Assembly (NCBI RefSeq): GCF_005239225.2 | Contig: NC_133289.1 | Span: 9,493,501 to 9,557,500, forward strand | Source: Populus alba | Lineage: Eukaryota; Streptophyta; Magnoliopsida; Malpighiales; Salicaceae | DNA length: 64,000 nt | Direction: 5' to 3' | Shown here: piece by piece, positions 55,374-64,000 of the stretch | Layout of the letters: each line of letters opens with the position of its first letter | Numbering within the stretch: the first letter of the stretch is position 1 | Translations under genes and position numbers: made by a program | The notes under the pieces: model-generated | Seen by the model: only the letters and a program-made list of their open reading frames with translations | Database searches by the model: none | What the model was told of the DNA's origin: nothing

Positions 55374-56470
55374 TCAAGGACACCACTTTATTACACAATT
55401 TCCTCGGTCAATAAACTTTATAGGCTTAACATCAAGTGTTAAATTTTCTTGAATTTTGTTAGGCACTTGTGGTAAAACTTGTGAAGGATCCACTTTTGCA
55501 TTCCAAAATAGAGATATATGAAACACATCATATATCTTTGATAAATAGACTGACAAGGTTAACAATAGACCATTGATCCAATACTATTTATAATTTTAAA
55601 GGGATCGATATATCTTGGTGCCAACTTCTTTTTCTTCCCAAATCAAATTACATTCTTCTAGAACATAACCTTTAAGAATACTTGATCCCCCATTTCAAAT
55701 TCCAAAGGTCTTTTTAATTTTCAGCATAATTTTTCTATCTATTTTGACTTCTTTCATCCGTGCTCTAATCATTTGGATCTTATCTGTAGTTATTTGTACC
55801 AGTTCCAACCCTACTAGTTTCCTTTCACTTACCTCATCCTAACATATAAGAGTTTGACACCTTCTCCTACGAAGTGCTTTAAACAAGGTCATACCTATTG
55901 TGACCTTAAAGTTGTTATTATAAGCAAATTTCACTAATGATAGGTGTTTTTCCTCAGGTATCTCCATAATCAAGAGTAAAAGATCTTATAAGGTCTTTTA
56001 GTATCTAAATAGTCATATCTAACTATCCATCGGTCTAAGGATAGAACATTGTAATCATTTTTAACTTTTTTTCCCGAAGCAAGTTGTATACTTGACCACA
56101 ACTTGGATGTAAATCAAGGATCCTGTTCAAATACAATGGACACCAAAACTCCATATAACCTAATCAATTTGTTGATGTATAACTTAATCACATTGTCCAT
56201 TTAATCCATCATTTTTATAGGTAAAAACAAAGTAGACTTAGTCAATAAAAAAACTATCTAGATTGCATTGTTTCTTATATTACTATTTGGAATAGCCACC
56301 ATAAAATTCATGGTGATGTCCTCTCATTTTCATCCTGGTACTAGAGGAGGCTGTAATTCTCCAGCTAGTTTTCTATAATCATTTTTTACCTGCTGACAAA
56401 TAGCACACTTCATTATCCATGTTGTTATCTCTTTGTTATAATCAATTAGCTTTTATTCAGGTCCCTACAA
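55374..56470 (-). mobile_element. Decayed Ty3/gypsy retrotransposon: integrase and pol C-terminus
   Basis: Read on the minus strand from high to low coordinates, fragments in changing frames follow the order of a gypsy integrase. First come a zinc-binding-domain end (CAICQQVK near 56400, then AGELQPPL) and ITMNFMVAIP. Next are an LYINKL...GVLVSIV-type stretch, FYPQTDG (near 56045), HLSLVKFAYNN (near 55950) with a following GMTLFKAL, and LVGLELVQ. The last is SKIYDVFHISLF (near 55510). Frameshifts and stops interrupt it throughout, so it is dead. No flanking LTR pair was identified by eye. Confidence 0.8.
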
Positions 56471-57079
56471 ATTGAATTGGGCTTTCCACAACTGTGTCTC
56501 AAGCTAATTGAGTGACTAGATTTGGCTATTAGATGATGGTGTGACGAGGTTACTTCTTAGCTCTCCTACAAAAACAAGTTCTTTATTGAAATAAAAGACT
56601 CTTTGATACTTAAATTAGTTATTGTATGAGAAGAATTAATGTCCAAGAAAAAAGAGAGTGGCAAGCGTATAGTTATGAATTAACGTCCAAGAAAAAAAAA
56701 GGAAAGTGGCAAGCATATAGTTATCTTTTTTAAGTTTTGTTCTATATTATGAATGAACTTTTATATTAAATAAACTTGAGTTGCCTTTAATGACCTTAAG
56801 TTGCCATGAATTACCATAAGTGGAATGAAGTGGCCACGAGTGACCATAAGAGATTGTGAGTGGCTCTGAGTGACTGTAAATGGCCATGAATAGCCTTCAC
56901 TAGCCATGAGCTCTGTGATCTCTTGTATGAACTTCTCTTGTAAGTGATGTTGTGTTTATTTGGTGACCTAATACCACATAATGAGTGGAGTAAGGACCTC
57001 ATAGAGAGTGGAGTAATGATGAAGAACTCACATGCTTGTTGGTTGTTATGTCATTAATGGAAATTCTAGCGTTCTCGAG

Positions 57080-57307
57080 CATAGTTTTAAAACTCGGCTC
57101 GACCGGGTGAGTCAACCTGGGACCTGGGGCTGGAATCGGGCCAGGTTTATAAAAAATAAGGGTAGTTAACAACCCAGTTGATCTGGTGGGTTGACCCGAT
57201 TTCAACCCGTTGACTATTTTTTACCAAAATAATGTCGTTTTGATTTATAAAAAAACTAAGGTTGACTTGGTTAAAACCTATGACCTGACCCGAGTTTAAA
57301 AGCATTG
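57080..57307. mobile_element. Short hAT-like nonautonomous element with 8-bp target duplication
   Basis: The ends are imperfect inverted repeats: CATAGTTTTAAAACTCGG at 57080-57097, and the reverse complement of 57290-57307 reads CAATGCTTTTAAACTCGG. The flanks are ttctcgag (57072-57079) and ctctcgag (57308-57315), an 8-bp direct duplication with one mismatch, as left by hAT transposons. The interior is rich in GACC/GGTC and CCGGG words, unlike the AT-rich surroundings, and codes for nothing. Confidence 0.7.
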
Positions 57308-58116
57308 CTCTCGAGTGATTGATGAGAAGAGTCGATGCTTACTAAAGAGATAGGTTGGCGTGAGGTAGTTATTAGTGAAAAAAGTAAGTGTCTTATTGAT
57401 AATTCATGTGTAAGCATAAGAGGTCAGTTGTCACAAATGGAGTATTAAATGTGCGTCATGCATAACACTAGTAGATAGTGTGCAATGTCATTCTGACTTC
57501 TTAGAGCTTATAATATGAATTATGGCGTGTGATGCTTGTAGAACTGGATATAGACCTAAATAGTAGGTTTCATGATGCCCAAAGTGTTGTAGATAGGGTG
57601 GTTCATTCATTTGAGCCACCTTAATGGACAAGCAATGTAGACAGGGTAATACAATAAGTTCTTCCTATTATGGCCAGGTCCGAAGACAAGGCAGTTCGTT
57701 TAGGCCTACCCTAAGTACACTGGTCTTTTTTTTTTATCAATTTTTTTTAAAAAAAATATCTAACCTAAAAAATGGGAAAAAAAAAGTTTGTAACAGATGG
57801 GTGCTTGCAAAAGATTGAAAGTGAGGAAAAAGAAAAGGAGGAGATAAAGAAGTAGAACAATTTTGGTGATTTAATTGTCCGCATAAAGATGTCAAAAGAA
57901 ATTAAAAAGAAAAATCGACATTTTGTGTTTTAAGAAAATGGAAGAAGAGATGAATTTGATTGTGTTTGTTTTCTAGGTAGCTTTTGTCGTTGTGTTTTTT
58001 AAAAAATAAGTTTTAAAAAAGTGTGGTTAGTTAAATTTATATTCGTATTTGGTAAAAATTATGGTTAAGGTTTATGTGTAGAAAAAAAAACATGTATAAA
58101 ATATTTGGTTAATTGT

Positions 58117-58345
58117 GTTTAAAAGTGTGGTTACAGTTACTTTTCAAAGTGTTTTTTACTTGAAAATAAATTAAAATAATTTTTTTTATTTTTTTAAAAA
58201 TTATTTTTGATATCAACCCAAATTGATTTGAAAATACAAAAAAAATATATTAATTTAAAGTAAAGAAAAAAATAAAATAAAATTTAAATTTTTTCAAAAA
58301 CGTTTTTAAAACATAAAAATAAACAGCGTTTTATAAAACTCATTT
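58117..58345 (+). mobile_element. MITE-like AT-rich element, copy D
   Basis: Carries agtgtggttacagttacttt, tcaaagtgttttt, ttaaaaattatttttgatat and gatttgaaaatacaaaa in the family order. Confidence 0.55.
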
Positions 58346-58778
58346 AAAAAATTATACAAAAACTATGTTGGACATGTTTTTCTATCATGAAATAACACTT
58401 TGTATTGGGCATGTTTTCATGTAAAAATGATTAAATGAATCGCCGTCAAGAATTTAAATCTCCGCCTACATTAGAATTGAAAGTTTATCTTCCTTTTTTT
58501 TACATTAATTAAAATATTATAAATATATAAACAAGTGATTTCTTTTATGATATTGCGGCGTTTCCTATGTTGTTTTGAGAAAACATGAGACTTTATAGAA
58601 GAAGGTTTATTGTTTTCTTTTGTTGAAAAATAAAAGTACAGGGGTGACGATCAAAATCAAAATATAACAAAAACAATTTTCAGAGTGACCTTATGGCAAT
58701 ACGAAGCCCAACTGTTTTTAATGGGCCACGTCTAAGCCCTCGCTGTTATATTCGAACTGCCTTAGATAAGGTTTTGAG

Positions 58779-58985
58779 GGTGTGTTAAGTAGTGAGTGGA
58801 AATCATGTTTTAAAAAAAATTTAATTTTTTTTATTAAATTAGTTTTATTTTATTTATAAATTATTTTTATGTATTGATATTAAAAATAAATTTTTAATAT
58901 ATATATTATTTTAATATATTTTCAAATAAAAAATACTTTAAAATCTAATATTTACTGAATTTCCAAATAACTACTAAAACAAATG
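58779..58985 (-). mobile_element. MITE-like AT-rich element, copy E (reverse)
   Basis: Reverse order of the family phrases: aattatttttatgtattgat, attaaaaataaattttta, aaaatactttaaaat and the end atttccaaataac. Confidence 0.45.
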
Positions 58986-60424
58986 AAAATTCAAACGTTG
59001 TCTTGGCATAGCATTAAAAAATAAGTAGCTGCCCTGCCATTCAATATTCTTCATATATTTTTTTCATACAATGCAGTTATATCAATCTCATTGCTTATTT
59101 ATTTTTTATTTTTATTTTCAATATCACTAATGGGATTTGTCAAATTAATTTCCTTTTTTTAGGGAGTCCAAAGGGAATGTAGGAGAGCAACAAAAGATTT
59201 GATTTTCATGTAGATTTTATTATTTTCAAATTTTGATTTTATATCATTAATTTGTTTTAAGCACTCTGGAGTTTTAACAGTTAAAAATATGCCAATAATA
59301 TATCATGTAAGCTAGGAATAGTTATATATATATTAAGATACTTACACTTACAGTGTTTAGAACCCTCTGAATTGAATTCAATTAAAAGGTTTTGATAAAA
59401 TCTTATTTTTAAAACACTTTTGAATGTCAAAAATTGAATTTCAAATAGAATTCAATCTCTAAAAATATTATAAAAATAAATTAAAAGTCAATTTTAAAGA
59501 GGAAAAATTTAATGTTAAAACTATTTAAAAAAAATACCCATTTATCTAATTTTTTTTAGAAACATTTTAAGAAATAAGATGAAGGTAACGAAGATAATAT
59601 AAAAAATAAAATAAATTGAATTTTATCTCAAATTCAATTTATTTATTAATTGAATTCAAATTAAATACTATAATTAAATTAAATTACAATAAAAAAAATT
59701 GATTATAACAAAGTGGTGAGTCTTTACATAAACTATCTAAAGAAACACGGCATCAGTCTAGTCTTTTGTAGTAAAATAATTACTTTAAGAGCATACATAG
59801 GTGATTTTAATAAATTAAATGGTTGAATCCGAGACAAATACACGTGAGCGTGGACTATGAATTATTATTATTGCTATTTAGTTGTTGGTTGGTGCAAGAG
59901 TATAGCAATAAAATAAGGTTAATTGTGTCATGTTCCAATTGCTCCGTTAATTTATAATGACGTAAATGAATAATTTTTACGATAAGATGAAAATTTATAA
60001 TTGGACACACATATTAAATAAATAATATCATATGGATTGAGTTATAGGATTCAGAGACCCATATTAATAATAAAAATAAAAATCTTGGAACGAAGTCGTA
60101 TTGTGGTTTGATAGATATTTTAAAGAATTTTTCATCATTTCATAGAATAAATTAGATTTTAGATCTTGGAATAAAGATGGTTGAGTACCAACCAATAAGG
60201 AGAGGAGAGTTGGCTGAGAATGTGAACAATTTATGCTAGGGTTGGACGGTTTATTTATTTATTTATTTCTGGTTAATCATGGGCTAATCTCAAGACATCA
60301 TTTATCTTATATGTAAATTAGATTTTTATCCTACTTTTATTTTATCAAACAAATTATTAACAAAATGATAGTTTTGAATGATGGAGACAAACTTATGGAT
60401 AAAATATAAGATTAAAGAAGGTAT

Positions 60425-60600
60425 TTGAAAACATGATTGTATTCGTGTTTTTTTTTTAGATAATTTTTTTTTATATTTTGAATCGTTTTGATGCGTTGAT
60501 CTTAAAAATAATTTTTTAAATATAAAAAAAAAATAATATTTTAATGTATTTTAGCATGAAAAATACTTTAAAAATAATTATTATCACACCCCAAACATGC
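60425..60600 (-). mobile_element. MITE-like AT-rich element, copy F (reverse)
   Basis: Reads gaatcgttttgatgcgttga, cttaaaaataatttttt, ttttagcatgaaaaatac and the end acaccccaaacatgc, matching copy C closely. Confidence 0.55.
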
Positions 60601-61467
60601 TAATAAGAGAGTTTTCGCATGCCTAAAAAATTCAAATGAGCATCAATAATTAGCTTCTTGTCGGGCTAGTGCTCCAAATTTATTAATTGTTTTCTAGCTA
60701 AATGATCCAAATCAAACGACTACGTGGAGATTATTACTAAGAAATTTTTTAATCTACAAGATTTAATCAAATTAATTATGCTAATGTAATTCGCTGCGGT
60801 GGGAGAGATGCATGATCTTATGCAGTGTGGGGGGACATTCCGAATATATCCGAAGAGGCATTCAGCGACAAAACTAATTATTGTCTCCATCACCAATCTC
60901 ACACTATATTTGACCAAAATATAATACAAAGTTTTTTGTTTTATTCATCATAACTCGAGGGAATTAGCTAAGAGATGTGTCTCTTTCTTGTTTATTAAAA
61001 TTGTAATATTCTTAAAAATCTCATGATTTTGATATTTGGGTAATTCTTTTTTCTTTTTCTTTTTACTTTAGAGATATGTTTTCCGAATCAAAACTCAAAA
61101 GGTTTATTCAAAGAAAATCTATTTCGTATTATGACAATATTATATCTGTTCCCATGGAGCACCGCATGACTAGATGAAGAGAATGCCCGGAGAAACATGT
61201 AGATGTGTCCTTTCCTTTCTACGAGGATTTGAATGTCTCCTCCGAGAGCAACCTAGTTAACTCGTACAATGAACCTACGCAACTAAAATAATGAACCTCC
61301 TCTTTAAGTTTTTTTAAGGAACACACATGGAGAAAACTGAGATTGAAAAAAAAAAAAAAGACTTCAATTTTCCAATGAACAGCGAACACATGAGTTTTAA
61401 AAATGCAAATGTGGATATCACAATAGTTTGAAATTGAAATAATTTTTCACGCAGGAAAGTGGTGGAT

Positions 61468-61665
61468 GGTGTGGTTTAGAGATTCGTTGCTATTGTTTTT
61501 TTTATTTTGAAATATATTGAAATTTTTTTTAATTTTTTTTTTAACATCAATACATCAAAACAATTTAAAAACATCCAAAAAAATTTTAAAAAAAATTTAA
61601 TTTGAAACCAAAAAAATTTATTTTTTTTACAAAAATACTTTCCAATAGTAAAAATAAACGGGATC
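61468..61665 (+). mobile_element. MITE-like AT-rich element, copy G
   Basis: Reads ggtgtggtttagagattcg, ttgctattg, then T-rich sequence, acatcaatacatcaaaacaa and aaaaacatccaaaa, in the family order. The weakest of the seven matches. Confidence 0.4.
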
Positions 61666-62459
61666 TTAGTGTGTATTTGTCATTGTAATAGTTTTTGTAG
61701 TTGTAATTTAAAAAATAGATTTTAAAAAAACTATAAATTATAATTTTCAATAGAATCAAAGCTAAATTATGGTATATATTAACTAACAAAAAACTTTCAA
61801 ATTTAAAACTGAGATAAAATTATTTATTTAGAATATTTTAATTCAATAAACATTTGGATTTTGTTCATGCATAAACAAGTTAAAACATTAGAATTTACAG
61901 TTCAACAATATGCATGCCAATTATATGACAGGAAATATAAAACTATAAAGGGGTATCATCCTCCCCGAATAATCTATATTTATTCTTGGTCTCAGCATTA
62001 TTTTTTATGCAAGGGTATACATGTCATCCGAATCCTATGCTGAGCACATAAAATAAAAGGGAAAAAAAAGGGTGGGAAAGAGCCAAAATCCAAAAGTATC
62101 CGGCGGAAAGAGTGTCACATAAAGACACAGAAAAGATTTTTTTTTTCCATTTTTCATTTTTTTTTTGTTTTAAAATTTAGCACAGTAAAAAAAAGATTGG
62201 GAAAATGACATAATCTACAAAATATTTAGATAAATATGTAGTTTGGCGAATCGCATGCATGTCACTTAGAGGTAATTTCTCTTTCTCTTCACCTATGTGT
62301 CTTTCTTGGATTTTTGACCATTACCACCCACATACAACACTAAAAGTATGTATATTACACATTTTTCCTCTATTAATTCCGTAGTGTTTGTATTAATTTA
62401 TGCTAATTGTTGATTTTAATTGTTTTAAGGTTTAGAATTAGGATTTTTTAGGGGGGGAA

Positions 62460-62720
62460 ATAGGATTCTTATGAATTAGGTTTAAATTATGTTAATTAGT
62501 TATAAAATACATTAATTTGAGTTGTTAAATTTGTTATTTGTGAAGAAAAACAATGTTTTTGGGTTGTTGTTGATTGTGAATTAGGGTTAGGGTTTTCTAG
62601 GTTAAGTTAGGAATTTTATCAAATTAAGTATAAAATATGTTATTTAGCTATGAAATACATAAATTAAGGTGATAATTTTGCTAACTACAAAGAAAATTGA
62701 TGAATTTGAATTTTTATCGA
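62460..62720. repeat. Two-copy diverged repeat, about 148-bp period
   Basis: A phrase ttatgttaattagttataaa followed by atacatta (62487) recurs as atatgttatttagctatgaa followed by atacataa (62634), and both are followed by a gttaattttg- and gaagaaaa-type continuation. Between them lies attagggttagggtt, telomere-like but only two units. Confidence 0.5.
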
Positions 62721-63415
62721 TTATGTTTTTCTTAAGGTTTGTTGAATAAAATCTCATCAAAATTATATACCCTGATTAGCCCCACGATATAGATAAATTA
62801 GGCTTGGATTTTGTTGTATTTTTTTATAAAATATATCATAGTATGGAATATTATGCTTTTATAGTGGTACTATTTTCAATAACAACAATGGCATCACTTA
62901 TAATAAAGAAAGTAAGAAAAACTATTTTGGCCATATTTTTTTTGACATGTTAAAGATAAAGCATTTGACTCGCGATTCATAGATGTCGCATGTGACTCAC
63001 CAAACATATATTATTTTTCTAAGTATTTTCTAGATTGTGTTATTTCTTCTTTGTTTTTTTTTATTGTGCTAAATTTTTTTTTAAAAAAAAAAACTACACA
63101 GAATATTGTATTTTTGAGCTCATACAAGCTTGATGGTCCAAAAATTAATCATTCCTAAAACACTTGTGTGTAATCAATCACTGAATTAGCCGCATACGGA
63201 AGCATTTAAAAATATAATATCGATTACTTTTTAAAATATTTTTTATTTTAAAATATATTAAAATAATAAAATAATAGATATTTTTTATTTTAAAAAAATT
63301 ATTTGTATATCATCAAGTTAAAATAATCTTTAAAAAATTTAAAAAATAATTTTAAGTTAAAAAAATAATTTTTATAAAATACTGTTTTGAATGCAATTTC
63401 AAATTGTGTCCTATT

Positions 63416-63417
<2 letters not shown>

Positions 63418-63486
<69 letters not shown>
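63418..63486. repeat. (AT)n microsatellite, about 69 bp
   Basis: Uninterrupted AT tract. The poly Tyr-Ile open frames on both strands here are artefacts. Confidence 0.95.
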
Positions 63487-63491
<5 letters not shown>

Positions 63492-64000
63492 GACCGAGTG
63501 ACGGGGCATTTGCCGGTCACTGTCTTCTACTCTTCAATCATCTCCTGTCTCTTCTAAAAACGAAAAAGTTGAGTAGGGTTTTAGAAATCTTTTAATTCAA
63601 TTTAATGTTTTTATTTGGCCTTGCAAACATGGCTACACGGGCATATGATAGGCTACCGTACACCTGCCTAGACCAGTACCACTTCTACAGGAACTCCACT
63701 GCATTGTGTTTGTCAAGATCGAAGCTCCATATTATTTTATTCGATCGCCAAAAAAATGGTTAAAAATACAGTGGAATTGGTAGAATTCAATCTTGAAAAT
63801 AAACCAAGCCAAGTGGTTAAAAAGGAAAAAAAAAAAAAAAACAGCGGGTGATTTTTATCAGACTCAAAGGTAGAGATGAACTCTCTTCAGTTCACCTTCT
63901 TATTTAATTTAAAAAATACAATTTATTAATAAAACGAATTTAAATAAAACAAGGATTACCCATACAAAACAAAACAATAGAAAACAAATACATTGATGAA

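Larger units (their letters stand above)
53402..64000. other. Repeat-rich, gene-free region right of GRF
   Basis: Starts with the GRF leader and promoter (53402 to about 54000). It then holds a ~150-bp tandem array, gypsy integrase remains, a hAT-like short element, MITE-like copies D to G, a two-copy repeat at 62460-62720 with a telomere-like gggttaggg word, and a long (AT)n tract. No intact gene was found to the window end. A 45-codon open frame at 63629-63763 is too short to call. Confidence 0.6.

Noticed and set aside
62575..62605. Interstitial telomere repeat
   Set aside because: Only two gggtta-type units are present, within chance and within a local duplication.
63299..63595. Open frames on both strands with long Tyr-Ile runs
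   Set aside because: Microsatellite artefacts of the 69-bp (AT)n tract.
63629..63763. 45-codon open frame starting MATRAYDRLPYTCL
   Set aside because: Composition is plausible for protein, but it is short, unknown and near the window edge; not enough to call a gene.

Overview
The window is nuclear DNA of a flowering plant. Genes are split by many GT-AG introns, the noncoding DNA is very AT-rich, and it carries long (AT)n microsatellites, dispersed short AT-rich elements and a decayed Ty3/gypsy retrotransposon. Protein similarity and the look of the repeats suggest a woody rosid, most likely poplar (Populus) or another Salicaceae; the genus is an inference from memory, not proof.

Five protein-coding genes could be traced exon by exon, with all splice phases closing. 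From left to right: a monodehydroascorbate reductase (minus, 4487-8305, 10 exons, 434 aa); a KIPK-type AGC-VIII protein kinase (minus, 11254-14877, 2 coding exons, 959 aa); a full-size PDR-type ABC transporter of the ABCG34/PDR6 type (plus, 24902-32741, 20 exons, 1462 aa); a plastid class-II starch branching enzyme of the SBE2.1 type (plus, 36817-50475, 22 exons, 838 aa); and a GRF3/GRF4-type growth-regulating factor (minus, 51661-53401, 4 exons) with a miR396 target site.

The two most notable points are these. First, the GRF reading frame holds an in-frame TGA at 51952-51954, exactly where relatives have a conserved Cys. The gene as read gives 301 aa instead of 398 and loses the conserved C-terminal part. 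Second, the gene order matches two Arabidopsis segments at once: At3g52880 (MDAR1), At3g52890 (KIPK) and At3g52910 (GRF4), and At2g36350 (KIPK2), At2g36380 (ABCG34), At2g36390 (SBE2.1) and At2g36400 (GRF3). The window therefore looks like the less fractionated ancestral block, from which the two Arabidopsis copies lost genes in complementary fashion (loci recalled from memory).

The genes do not form one pathway. They cover ascorbate recycling, growth and cytoskeleton kinase signalling, export of defence compounds, amylopectin synthesis and control of leaf growth. The stretches between them (1-4486, 8306-11253, about 15900-24901, 32742-36816 and 53402-64000) hold repeats: seven copies of one MITE-like family, a short hAT-like element with an 8-bp target duplication, a diverged ~150-bp tandem array, a ~0.4-0.5 kb direct duplication, and integrase remains of a gypsy element. 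No CRISPR array, operon, tRNA or rRNA gene was seen, and no convincing new biological system.
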